From Gammaproteobacteria bacterium (lineage in GTDB: Bacteria > Pseudomonadota > Gammaproteobacteria > Arenicellales > JAJDZL01): a stretch of DNA of 64,000 nucleotides. The stretch covers positions 1-64,000 of the forward strand of contig JAJEHQ010000015.1 of assembly GCA_022823625.1 (NCBI GenBank), written 5' to 3'. Made by a program: the position numbers and the translations under genes. This document shows, piece by piece, positions 53,886 through 63,530 of the stretch; the first letter of the stretch is position 1; every line of letters starts with the position of its first letter. A model generated the notes under the pieces. The model worked only from the letters and a program-made list of their open reading frames with translations, did no database searches and was not told the origin of the DNA.

Positions 53886-54466
53886 TTGATTACCTCTGCA
53901 TAGTTAAATTATTCCATATTATTCAATTGCCTGAGAACGATACAGTACATTAAGCCTGTATCAGTTTGATATCCACTTTTCTGTACCTAGTACACACGTT
54001 CCTACACCACTTTAGAGCAGCACTAAGACTAGAGACGAGTGGTCTTCATTGCACCTGTCAATTCGACATTCATCCACCACACGCATGTCTTTGCTGTAGG
54101 TTAGCGCGAGGCAAGGCTCTATAGACATAGGTGAAATAGCGTTGGAAAAACACAGTGGCTATAATCTGGCGATCCAAAATTCGACGGATCCGTATCTACT
54201 CTAACTGCGATTGCTCTCGCGATATCAGTTGGCTCAAGGATTCATTCGCCCTATGCAAATTGAAATAATCGTTGCTGTCCAATCGGACAGCACGCTAGAC
54301 GCGGGTTATACTGCTATGCGCACTTTACTAAGTAATCAACAGTTTGATTGCGAAAGAATCCCAATGTGACTAGGCATAGCCAATCCAATGGCTTGCTGGT
54401 TACATCATCCGTAGCCCAGAAGTAAGGACTGTCAACACCGCAGTTGCCAGCTGAAAATCGATTTCT

Positions 54467-55687
54467 ATGCTTCGTTCATCACAGAAAAAACTTCGTAACG
54501 GGGAGTTTGTTCCACTCATTGCAATCTTGATGTCGTTAGTTGCACTGAGCGTCGATGCAATGTTGCCTGCGCTTCCAGAAATCGGCCGGGATTTAGGGGC
54601 ACAGCATCGAAATGAAGCTCAGTTTGTAATCACGGCGTTGTTTGTCGGCCTAAGTTTCGGGCAGTTGCTGTTTGGTCCACTATCAGACCGCATTGGCAGA
54701 AAGCCAGCAATCATTATCGGTCTCTTGATCTTCATGGTTGGTTGCGTAGTCAGTATTTTTGCATCGTCATTTGAGACAATGATCATAGGTCGCATTCTTC
54801 AGGGTGTCGGCGCAGCGAGTCCACGGATCGTAACCATGGCGCTGGTCCGCGACCAGTTCAGCGGGCAGCAGATGGCGCGGATCATGTCCTTCGCTATGGC
54901 AATTTTCATACTGGTTCCAGCCATAGCACCACTACTTGGACAAACGATTCTTTTACTGGGTGACTGGCGATTGATTTTTGCGACATTTCTTACACTCGCC
55001 GTGATTGTTTTTATTTGGTTCTTCTTCCGTCAGCCAGAAACCCTTGCTGTTGAGAATCGGCTTTCAGTCGCACCGCGAGCGATCATTCGTTCCGTCGCTG
55101 TCGTGCTGCGCACCCGACAGGCACTTGGGTATGCCCTTGCAACCGGACTTATTTTCGCACCATTTGTTGCGTATCTGAGTACCGCACAGCAGATTTTCCA
55201 GGAGGTGTATGATACTGGTAAGCTCTTTCCCGCTTACTTCGGCTCACTTGCCCTTGCAATCGGATTTGGTGCACTAGTTAATGACCGACTGCTTCGAGCT
55301 TGGGGAATGCATCAAATCTCGAAATTCTCGACGCTCTCTGTATCCGTAGTTTCCTTTGCCGCGTTTGCTGGCTTCGTAACCTTCGACAGTTTACCGCCTC
55401 TTTGGCTCTATACTGCTTATTTAGGCGTGCTGTTCTTTCTGATGGGTACAATTTTTGGCAATCTCAACGCACTCACAATGGAACCACTCGGTTATGTAGC
55501 TGGAATCGGTGCAGCACTGACGTCAGCAATGGCAACTCTGGTATCTGTGGTACTTGGTGGCATCGTAGGACAATTCTTTGACGGAACGGTCAATTTTCTG
55601 GCTTGCGCTTTTTCGCTATTTGGCATCGCTACACTCACTGCGATGTGGTGGGGTACACGTTCCGACTCCAAGCATCGAGAAAAGTGA
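54467..55687 (+). CDS. MFS transporter, Bcr/CflA-like drug resistance family
   Basis: DAMLPALPEIGRDLGA; FGPLSDRIGRKPAIIIGLLIF; RILQGVGAASPRIVTMALVRDQF; 12-TM hydrophobicity. Confidence 0.9.
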   Translation: MLRSSQKKLRNGEFVPLIAILMSLVALSVDAMLPALPEIGRDLGAQHRNEAQFVITALFVGLSFGQLLFGPLSDRIGRKPAIIIGLLIFMVGCVVSIFASSFETMIIGRILQGVGAASPRIVTMALVRDQFSGQQMARIMSFAMAIFILVPAIAPLLGQTILLLGDWRLIFATFLTLAVIVFIWFFFRQPETLAVENRLSVAPRAIIRSVAVVLRTRQALGYALATGLIFAPFVAYLSTAQQIFQEVYDTGKLFPAYFGSLALAIGFGALVNDRLLRAWGMHQISKFSTLSVSVVSFAAFAGFVTFDSLPPLWLYTAYLGVLFFLMGTIFGNLNALTMEPLGYVAGIGAALTSAMATLVSVVLGGIVGQFFDGTVNFLACAFSLFGIATLTAMWWGTRSDSKHREK

Positions 55688-55738
55688 TCTGTGCCATGAC
55701 TTTTCAACATACCAAGCACCCCTTTTTCGTAGCAAGTT

Positions 55739-56773
55739 CTAGTTCAACAAATCTAGGCCATCTCCCCAGCAATCCGAAAGGCAGTAACCTAGAGGATAGG
55801 GATCAGATGGGTCAACCCCAATCTGACGAATACCATGAATCCATCCCCGTCCCTTTATGCCAGGGACAACCGCCGGTCTTCCGTAAACCTCGGTTGTTCT
55901 CTTTAACTCAACTTCAAAACGGCTGTCAATAATGGAAAGTGCACGAAAGGTATCGCCAGGCTGAACTTCCCCGCGCGCATGCATATACGCCATTCGCGCT
56001 GAATTACCGGTCCCGCAAGGCGATCGATCGACTCTTCCGGGCGGTAGAATGGTTGCACTTTTCAAGGTGCCGTCGCTCATCGTTGACATGAACATCACGT
56101 AAGAAAGTCCATTCAGTTCAGGATGTTCAGGATGGACAATCTGAAGTTGCTGATTGGCACACCTCTGTACGCTGCTACCGGCTTCAACCAGTGCTCTTGC
56201 TGAATTGGGTTCAATGGTCAGGCCAAACTCTGACGGATCAACCAGTGCATAAAAAATCCCACCGAAAGCGATGCTAAGTTGAATTTGGCCATTTCCTGGT
56301 ACATTGACCACGGTATCTAGCGCATCGACATAACAAGGTGGCATTTCCATCTTCACGTTGATACACGTGCCATTTGAACACTCTGCAGTTGTGGTCACAA
56401 GACCGGCGGGTGTGTCGAGCACAACAGTGGTTTCAGGCTCGCGCATCTCTAAAATTCCAGTTTCGAGCAGGACAGTTACGGTACAGATTGCGTTGGATCC
56501 GGACATCGCATGTGCCTTGTCACCCTGCAATACAATCATGCCCGCGTGTGCATCAGACTTTGTCGGGGGCAGACACAGAACTGTGCTCATCTGCGCGCAA
56601 CCGCGCGGTTCAAATACCAGAAATCTTCGAAGCGCATCGCCGTCACCGTTCATGTAGCCGAGCTTGTCAACCATTGTTTCACCCGGTACATCCAATATGC
56701 CTCCCGTTACGACCCGACCGACTTCTCCTTCGGCGTGTGCTTCGACCATGGTTACGGATTTAGACCAGCGCAT
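55739..56773 (-). CDS. Proline racemase family protein (hydroxyproline epimerase/dehydratase-like)
   Basis: EAHAEGEVGRVVTGG; HAMSGSNAICTV (first catalytic site); DRSPCGTGNSARMAYMHARGE (second catalytic site). Confidence 0.9.
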   Translation of the reverse strand: MRWSKSVTMVEAHAEGEVGRVVTGGILDVPGETMVDKLGYMNGDGDALRRFLVFEPRGCAQMSTVLCLPPTKSDAHAGMIVLQGDKAHAMSGSNAICTVTVLLETGILEMREPETTVVLDTPAGLVTTTAECSNGTCINVKMEMPPCYVDALDTVVNVPGNGQIQLSIAFGGIFYALVDPSEFGLTIEPNSARALVEAGSSVQRCANQQLQIVHPEHPELNGLSYVMFMSTMSDGTLKSATILPPGRVDRSPCGTGNSARMAYMHARGEVQPGDTFRALSIIDSRFEVELKRTTEVYGRPAVVPGIKGRGWIHGIRQIGVDPSDPYPLGYCLSDCWGDGLDLLN

Positions 56774-56937
56774 CGTAATTTTGGATTCAATGTAATGTAA
56801 TAAAGTGTTTCTACTGATGACAGCTGTAGACGACTAGAGTGCGCCTATTTTATTCAATGGAGAATTTCGTCAACTTTGACACATCATTGATAATATCGTA
56901 CTAAGTTTACGGAAGACCTGACATCGGAGCAAATTTA

Positions 56938-57678
56938 ATGGGAAGATTGGCGAACAAAACCGTATTTATGACAGCTGCGGGAATGGGTATCGGCCGTGCG
57001 AGTGCAATCGCGATGGCAAACGAAGGCGCGCGCGTGTATGCAGCAGATATTCATCGACCTTCACTGGATAGTCTGGCAGAAGAAAGCAGCAAAATAAGTA
57101 CCATTGAACTGGATGTTACCGACTCTAAGGCAATTTCAGAACTACCTAAGATCGTTCCGGTTCCTGATGTCTTGTTCAATTGCGCCGGTTACGTCCACGA
57201 CGGAACGATTATGGATGCCGATGACGAAGTATGGGACCTGTCTATCGCGATCAACGTGCGAAGTCATGCCCGAGTGATCGAGACATTTTTACCTCAGATG
57301 ATTGAAAATGGCGGCGGCTCGATCATCAATATGGCTAGTGTAGCGTCCGCAATTACAGGAGCAGCAAACCGTGCTGTCTACAGTGCGACCAAAGGCGCTG
57401 TGATGGGACTGACTAAGGCAATAGCACGAGATCATGTCAAACAGGGCATTCGATGCAATGCAGTTTGTCCAGGCACCGTGTTAACTCCATCGCTGAAAGG
57501 ACGCTTACGAGCCAGAGGAGACTATGACAAAGCTTACGAAGAGGTGTTGAAACGCCAGCCTACCGGTAAGATGGCCCATCCGGAAGATATTGCCCCAATC
57601 ATTGTTTACCTTGCGTCGGATGAGTCAAAGGTGGCAACCGGGCAATTTTTCGTTGTGGACGGCGGCTGGACCATTTGA
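56938..57678 (+). CDS. SDR family oxidoreductase
   Basis: TAAGMGIGRASAIAMANEGARVYAAD; NCAGYVHDG; YSATKGAVMGLTKAIARD; VDGGWTI. Confidence 0.93.
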   Translation: MGRLANKTVFMTAAGMGIGRASAIAMANEGARVYAADIHRPSLDSLAEESSKISTIELDVTDSKAISELPKIVPVPDVLFNCAGYVHDGTIMDADDEVWDLSIAINVRSHARVIETFLPQMIENGGGSIINMASVASAITGAANRAVYSATKGAVMGLTKAIARDHVKQGIRCNAVCPGTVLTPSLKGRLRARGDYDKAYEEVLKRQPTGKMAHPEDIAPIIVYLASDESKVATGQFFVVDGGWTI

Positions 57679-57687
57679 TTTTGTACC

Positions 57688-58575
57688 ATGGAAAATATTG
57701 CATTCTTTGGCCTTGGAGCAATGGGCGAGGGGGTTGCCGCGAACCTGCTCCGAGCAGGTTATACAGTCAACATTACTGTACATCGAAGTCGCGAGGCGGC
57801 TGATCGACTAATCGCACTTGGCGCAACGCTTCACCAATCGAAATCTGAAGCAGCCAAGGCCGGTGATATTGTCATCTTTTGCCTTCCAAATTCCAATGTC
57901 GTCGAAGCGACGATAAATGAAATCTGGAACGAGTTGGAAGAACGCTGCCTAGTTGTTGATACAGGAACATCATCGGTACGTCAATCATTTCAGTTGGCTG
58001 AAAGACTTTGTTCGAGAGGAATTCAGTTTGTTGAAGCACCGCTAGCTGGTGGTAAAGTCCAGGCTGCCGCTGGCGAACTGGGAGCATTTGTCGGTTGCAG
58101 CAACCAGACATTTGAGCGAGTCGAACCGCTGCTGAAGAAATTTTGCAAATCAGTACAGTATTTTGGTCCAGTCGGATCCGGTAGCAGTGCAAAATTGATC
58201 AGCAACTACCTCGTCCTCGGTATGGTTCGTCTCATAATTGAGACCTTCCATGCTGCAGATTCGCTGGAAGTTGATTGGGCCAAATTCTACGAAATCATCC
58301 GCCAGGGATCTTCAAACTCTATGGCGCTACAGCGAATAGTCGGCAGCATCCTGGAAGACGATGACTACGGTGGCTATGTATTTACAGTGAGAAACGCGCT
58401 CAAGGACTCTCGCTATATTGCCGAACTTGGTGAATCAATTTCTCAGGCTGTTCTGAGCGACACTGCGTTGAAACTCTTTGCCGAGGCCAACGAACTTGGA
58501 TTTGGAGACTTGCAGGTATCAGAACTTCTGCAGCGCGAGGTTCGTCTGCAACTGAGCGAACTGAGCAGCGAATAA
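57688..58575 (+). CDS. NAD(P)-dependent oxidoreductase, 3-hydroxyisobutyrate dehydrogenase family
   Basis: IAFFGLGAMGEGVAANLLRAGYTVNITVHR; VEAPLAGGKVQAAAGELGAFVG; GSGSSAKLISNYL. Confidence 0.92.
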   Translation: MENIAFFGLGAMGEGVAANLLRAGYTVNITVHRSREAADRLIALGATLHQSKSEAAKAGDIVIFCLPNSNVVEATINEIWNELEERCLVVDTGTSSVRQSFQLAERLCSRGIQFVEAPLAGGKVQAAAGELGAFVGCSNQTFERVEPLLKKFCKSVQYFGPVGSGSSAKLISNYLVLGMVRLIIETFHAADSLEVDWAKFYEIIRQGSSNSMALQRIVGSILEDDDYGGYVFTVRNALKDSRYIAELGESISQAVLSDTALKLFAEANELGFGDLQVSELLQREVRLQLSELSSE

Positions 58576-58607
58576 GATTCGCCCTGTTAAATTCAGACAA
58601 TGACTGC

Positions 58608-60149
58608 TTAGTGTAGCCGTTCGCGTTTAGGTAACGTAGTCTGCCTGGGTGGCTCGCAGCCGGTGTCGCAACATTGACCCGGTTGTGGCGTTATGCCCGG
58701 AGAATCTTTATGCAATCCCCTTTCGATCAATCGTTCGACCAGATCAGTCTTATCGCCGATTGGATAATTTCGAAATATTTCTTTCTTCAGTGCCTCGGGG
58801 GAGCCACCGCCGTGTACACTGATGACTGAGTACCAGGCACCTGAATGAGAGGCGGTTAAGTCCTCTATTAATCGGGCAACGGCTGCGCGCCGGTGAGGCG
58901 GCATGTCCGCGCTGGCTGACATCAGTGTATCTAGCTTGTCCATGGTGTCCGGATTGTGGTCCTCTTCGGGATGCGGAAGCGCAACAATCAGTCCGCCCGA
59001 GACTGAATTGGCAATCCGGTGCATGTCATAGATGGAGTGTGCCAATAGCAGTTTGCCAAGATTCGAATACACTGCGTCCGGTTCGTAATTTCCGGCATCG
59101 GTGGTTTTGCCATACACCGAAGCAGAAACGCCACATGCATAAAAGCTCTCAACTGTCTTGATCAGCTCTACCATCGCCTCACGTAAGTGGGGCTCAGCCT
59201 CCATATCAAGCCCGTTGGTTTCGATCATCATTGCGGATGCACCGATCAGCAAATCTCCAAAGCCGGCACGTGCTCCAATACATGTGTGCCGGTGGTGGTT
59301 CGCATAAGTTTTAGTGAGGTGCTCCGAGTGTTCCCACTCACCACACATATAAACTCGATCGTAGGGAACAAAGACATTCTCAAAAACGCAGACTCCCGTC
59401 GATTGACCGAAACGACTGGAAAATTGAGCGGCAGCATCTCCGGGTCTTCCCGCTGGGCGCGCAATGATGGTCAAACCCTGCGCATCAATGGGCACTTGGC
59501 AGGCTACTGCAAAGTCCTTATCTTCCCGTTGCATGTTGCGGCCCGGCAGTACGAACAGTTCGTGCACATAGGGTGCCGCAGTAACGATCGCCTTGACTCC
59601 TGATATTTCTATGCCGTCAGGCCGGCGTGCAACAATTCGCACGTGACTGTCAGGTTTAGGCTGTTCGTTTGGTCTGAGAGAACGGTCTCCCTTGGCATCC
59701 GTCATGGCGATTCCGACGGTGAGATCATTGTCCTGAATTCGGTGCATTTGTTCGATGAGCCGCGAACTGTATTCCGTATTGTGTGTGGAGTCAATTTGAT
59801 AGGTTGACTGATACAGTGCATTAAGGCCGTCCATGGTCAGGTAGCGCATTGCACACCCGGTCAACTGGCAAAGTGCGCGGACATATTCCAGCTTTGACAG
59901 CAGGTCCTCCGTATCTCGATTGATGTGGACAAAGCGGTTCACCGTGCGGCCCGATGTGTGCTGTTCAGCCAGTGCATACTCGCGGTGTTCTGTAAGTCTG
60001 GCAAAGTCATAGGTCATGCCGATGGCATTGACACCTGGAGCCAGTTGAGGATGATCAGCGACAGACTCGACACGGTCACCGCGCACGTAGACTGTCGGGT
60101 TGTATTCTCGAAGTGATTCGCAGTAGTCTTGAGATGTCATCAAATTCAT
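58608..60149 (-). CDS. 4-hydroxyphenylacetate 3-hydroxylase / 4-hydroxybutyryl-CoA dehydratase (HpaB/AbfD) superfamily protein
   Basis: 513 aa; MTSQDYCESLREYNPTVYVRGDRVESVADHPQLAPGVNAIGMTYDFA; GVCVFENVFVPYDRVYMCGEW; HHRHTCIGARAGFGDLLIGAS. Confidence 0.85.
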   Translation of the reverse strand: MNLMTSQDYCESLREYNPTVYVRGDRVESVADHPQLAPGVNAIGMTYDFARLTEHREYALAEQHTSGRTVNRFVHINRDTEDLLSKLEYVRALCQLTGCAMRYLTMDGLNALYQSTYQIDSTHNTEYSSRLIEQMHRIQDNDLTVGIAMTDAKGDRSLRPNEQPKPDSHVRIVARRPDGIEISGVKAIVTAAPYVHELFVLPGRNMQREDKDFAVACQVPIDAQGLTIIARPAGRPGDAAAQFSSRFGQSTGVCVFENVFVPYDRVYMCGEWEHSEHLTKTYANHHRHTCIGARAGFGDLLIGASAMMIETNGLDMEAEPHLREAMVELIKTVESFYACGVSASVYGKTTDAGNYEPDAVYSNLGKLLLAHSIYDMHRIANSVSGGLIVALPHPEEDHNPDTMDKLDTLMSASADMPPHRRAAVARLIEDLTASHSGAWYSVISVHGGGSPEALKKEIFRNYPIGDKTDLVERLIERGLHKDSPGITPQPGQCCDTGCEPPRQTTLPKRERLH

Positions 60150-60322
60150 GAATCGACCTTCCTTGAAACGGCTGACTCGACCTGATCGTCATCCATCAGA
60201 ACCCGCATCGGTTCGCGGTCTAGATCTTCGTATTGACCGCTCTTGACTGACCAGAGAAAGAATGCGGCGATTACAATCGACACGATGATCGTTAGTGGAA
60301 GCAGCAGGTACAGGATTTCCAT
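60146..60322 (-). CDS. ccoS: cbb3-type cytochrome oxidase assembly protein CcoS
   Basis: 58 aa: MEILYLLLPLTIIVSIVIAAFFLWSVKSGQYEDLDREPMRVLMDDDQVESAVSRKVDS; immediately after ccoI. Not in ORF track because of length. Confidence 0.92.
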   Translation of the reverse strand: MEILYLLLPLTIIVSIVIAAFFLWSVKSGQYEDLDREPMRVLMDDDQVESAVSRKVDS

Positions 60323-60329
60323 TGCTTAA

Positions 60330-62768
60330 TCAAGTGTTACCGTGTTCATACGCAGTAATCCTGAGTGAATTGCCAACAACCAGGATCGAACTGACTGACA
60401 TTCCGATCGCCGCGGCAAGTGGCGGAACAAATCCCGCAGCCGCCAGTGATATACCAATTAAATTGTACGCGATTGCCCAAACCGTGTTGTTGCGCATCAC
60501 TTTGACAGTAAATTCAGCGAGGTTTCGTGCGGTCACCAACAAATCCAGTCGGTCGTCAAGCAATAGCACATCAGCATTCGCTTTTGCAATATGTTGCGCG
60601 CGCGCCGGCGCGATCGAAACATTGGCAATTGCCAGAGTCGGCGTATCATTGATTCCATCACCGACCATCGCGACAGACTCTCCAAGTTTCTGATGACTGC
60701 GTATGATGCCCAGTTTACCCTTCGGCGAACAGCCCCAGTGAACCTCAGCAATGTTTAACTCTTCAGCAACTCGTTCCGCCTCGGACTGTCGGTCTCCAGT
60801 TACCAGTGCAAGTCTGGCTGGAAAGTCTTTTATTCGACCGATCAGACGAAATGCATCATCCCTTAAGGGGTTGTCAAAATGAAATTTGGCCACGACACCG
60901 GTGTCATCGCTCAAATAGGCGATCAAGCCAACCTGATCCATTGGTTCTGAAATTTTGTCAATGGCGCCTGGAAGCTTTGAATCGATGTACGATCGCGAAC
61001 CCAGGTAATATCGTTTTTCATTGACGTATCCAGCAATGCCACCACCATGCTCAACTTCCACCTCAGTTACTTCTGATTCATCACTCTCGAGGCTGTCAGT
61101 CAAAGCGCGGCAGATCGGGTGGTCAGAAAAAGAAGAAAGCGACGCGGCTAAATCGTGTGCTTCAGACTGACTCAATTGACCAAAAATTTCGGTCCTTGTC
61201 AGGTGTGCCTGGCTTTGGGTCAGCGTTCCGGTTTTGTCAAACAAAAAGGTATTGACTTTGGCGAGGGCTTGCACCGCATCAGGGTGAGCGATCAGAATAT
61301 TGCGCTTTGCAGCTGAATTGACCGCTGCGGTCAGGGCTGTTGGTACAGCAAGCGCCAGAGCACAGGGACACGCTACGACCAGTACTGCAATCGGATAAGA
61401 GAGCCAGTTGGTGTTGCCGGACCAGTACCAAAACACACCAATGCATAATGCGATCATCACCACGGTTACTGAAAAATATCCGGCAATTTGATCCGTCAGT
61501 CGTGTGTTGGAAGGTTTTTCTGACATTGAATCTTCCAGTAGCTTGACGATTGAGGCAAGTGCCGATTCTGCGCTAGGCCGAGTCACTCGAACCACAACAG
61601 CATTGCTGACGTTAATTGATCCGCCAAAAACTGAATCTCCGATGGTTCGATGTACAACGTTTGACTCACCTGTCAGAAGTGCTTCATCAACATCTGTTGA
61701 ACCCGATACGATTTCGCCATCGGCAGGAATTGCCTCTCCAGGTTTGATCAATACAAAGTCGTCAACCGCGAGACGCAGTGCTGGAACCACAACAGTGGAA
61801 TGGACCTGGCCCGGGTCGACGAGACGATTGGCATGGTTTGGCGTAGAGGCGCTCAAACTGGTGATTCGGTCTGTCATACGACGATAAGCGCCCTTCTCCA
61901 GAAATCTGGCAATTAACTGGATGAATACAAACATCGCAATGCTGTCGTAGTAAATTTCTCCAGACCCAGTGAGTGTCGCTGTAAGACTCGCGAAGAACGC
62001 GATGATGAGTCCCAATGCGATGGGAACGTCCATCGTTGCTGTTCGCTGTTTCAGGTCGCGCCAGGCACCAGCGAATATCGGTGTAGCAGAATAAAACAGC
62101 ACGGGCAGCACAAACAACAGACTGAGGCGGCGAAACAGTTCCTCATATTCAAATTGAATGGACGTCCACGCACTTGAGTAGAGTGCAACCGCGATGACCA
62201 TAATCTGCATTCCAAAAACGCCGGCAACACCCATGCGTTTGAGAAGATCTTGGTGCTGAGCATTAACAATTTCCGAAATAGCGGTGCTGCTGTATGGCAC
62301 AAGTCCATAGCCAAGGCTCTGAGTGCGGCTGACTATTTCTGAAAGGGAAATCTCACTTGAGCGCCACGAAACCTTTAGTTTTTGAGTTCGATAATTGAGT
62401 TTTACATCGACTACACCAGGCTGAGAGACCAGGTGGCTTTCAATAAGCCAAACACAGGTTGGGCAATGAATGTTGTGAACGATAAAAGCCGTTGTACTTT
62501 GTTCACCGTCAGAATCGACATATTGCTGATGAATGGCTTCATCATCAAGAATTTCAGAAAAAGTCTGTGGCAGAGTTTCATTCGATTCATCGACTGGGGG
62601 CGGCAGAGCCGTACGCTTTTTGTAATAAGCTTCAAGCCCACTCTCGTGAACAATTGCGGCAACCGTTGCGCAGCCTTCACAACACATCGGGTGACTGACG
62701 CCGTCTATTTCACGAACAACCTTGCGGCCTGATCGAATGACGCTGCCGCAGTGATAACAGTCAGTCAT
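60330..62768 (-). CDS. ccoI: Heavy-metal P-type ATPase, cbb3 oxidase assembly type (CcoI/FixI)
   Basis: 812 aa; CYHCGSVIRSGRKVVREIDGVSHPMCCEGCATVA; CPTCVWLIE; CPCALALAVPTALT; DKTGTLTQSQ; MVGDGINDTPTLA. Confidence 0.95.
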   Translation of the reverse strand: MTDCYHCGSVIRSGRKVVREIDGVSHPMCCEGCATVAAIVHESGLEAYYKKRTALPPPVDESNETLPQTFSEILDDEAIHQQYVDSDGEQSTTAFIVHNIHCPTCVWLIESHLVSQPGVVDVKLNYRTQKLKVSWRSSEISLSEIVSRTQSLGYGLVPYSSTAISEIVNAQHQDLLKRMGVAGVFGMQIMVIAVALYSSAWTSIQFEYEELFRRLSLLFVLPVLFYSATPIFAGAWRDLKQRTATMDVPIALGLIIAFFASLTATLTGSGEIYYDSIAMFVFIQLIARFLEKGAYRRMTDRITSLSASTPNHANRLVDPGQVHSTVVVPALRLAVDDFVLIKPGEAIPADGEIVSGSTDVDEALLTGESNVVHRTIGDSVFGGSINVSNAVVVRVTRPSAESALASIVKLLEDSMSEKPSNTRLTDQIAGYFSVTVVMIALCIGVFWYWSGNTNWLSYPIAVLVVACPCALALAVPTALTAAVNSAAKRNILIAHPDAVQALAKVNTFLFDKTGTLTQSQAHLTRTEIFGQLSQSEAHDLAASLSSFSDHPICRALTDSLESDESEVTEVEVEHGGGIAGYVNEKRYYLGSRSYIDSKLPGAIDKISEPMDQVGLIAYLSDDTGVVAKFHFDNPLRDDAFRLIGRIKDFPARLALVTGDRQSEAERVAEELNIAEVHWGCSPKGKLGIIRSHQKLGESVAMVGDGINDTPTLAIANVSIAPARAQHIAKANADVLLLDDRLDLLVTARNLAEFTVKVMRNNTVWAIAYNLIGISLAAAGFVPPLAAAIGMSVSSILVVGNSLRITAYEHGNT

Positions 62769-62915
62769 ATTATTTCAAGAGGTTTAATGCACATTCGAAA
62801 GCGTGGCGCACGAGAGCTTAATTCAATTATGTTGCACTGCAATATAGTTCATTGCGACAAATGAAAGCTTGTATCATATGAGCAGAAGTTCATATTACGA
62901 AATTGCTATAGCCCA

Positions 62916-63524
62916 ATGTCGGTGAGTCGAAGTATAGGACTGCTGATTAACCCACAAAAAACGTGGCACAAAATCAAAGAAGATGGCCGGGGAACAGTCG
63001 CTGTTCTGCTTGGACACACGGCAATTCTTGGACTTATCCCACCTGTCTGCGCTTATTTTGGAACGACTCGAGTCGGCTGGACGATCGGTTATGCCGACCC
63101 TGTCCGGTTGACAGAAAGTAGCGCTTTACCCATCTCTGTCATTTACTATCTGGTCATTCTTTTCAGCATTTATGTGCTCGGAAGAATGATTCACTGGATG
63201 AATATCACTTACGGGACCAATTGTTCAGTCAGTCGATGCGTGAACTTGGCGGCATACCCGGCGACACCACTGTTGCTTGTAGGGGTGGTTCAGTTATACC
63301 CCGCGTTGTGGTTGAATTATCTGATTGGTTTGCCAGCACTGGCATATTCAATATACCTGCTGTATTCCGGTACGGAAATTATGATGGAATTGCCCCGCGA
63401 GCGCGCCTTTCTGATGGCTAGTGCGATTCTTGCGGTTTGTCTGGTGGCATTGGTCGGTGTACTGGCCGCCACAGTAACGCTTTGGGGACTTGGAATCGGT
63501 CCTGGATTTATGATTTATTGGTAA
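62916..63524 (+). CDS. YIP1-family membrane protein
   Basis: GLLINPQKTWHKIKED N-terminus and about 5 hydrophobic segments as in Yip1-domain proteins. Confidence 0.8.
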   Translation: MSVSRSIGLLINPQKTWHKIKEDGRGTVAVLLGHTAILGLIPPVCAYFGTTRVGWTIGYADPVRLTESSALPISVIYYLVILFSIYVLGRMIHWMNITYGTNCSVSRCVNLAAYPATPLLLVGVVQLYPALWLNYLIGLPALAYSIYLLYSGTEIMMELPRERAFLMASAILAVCLVALVGVLAATVTLWGLGIGPGFMIYW

Positions 63525-63530
63525 CACTTG

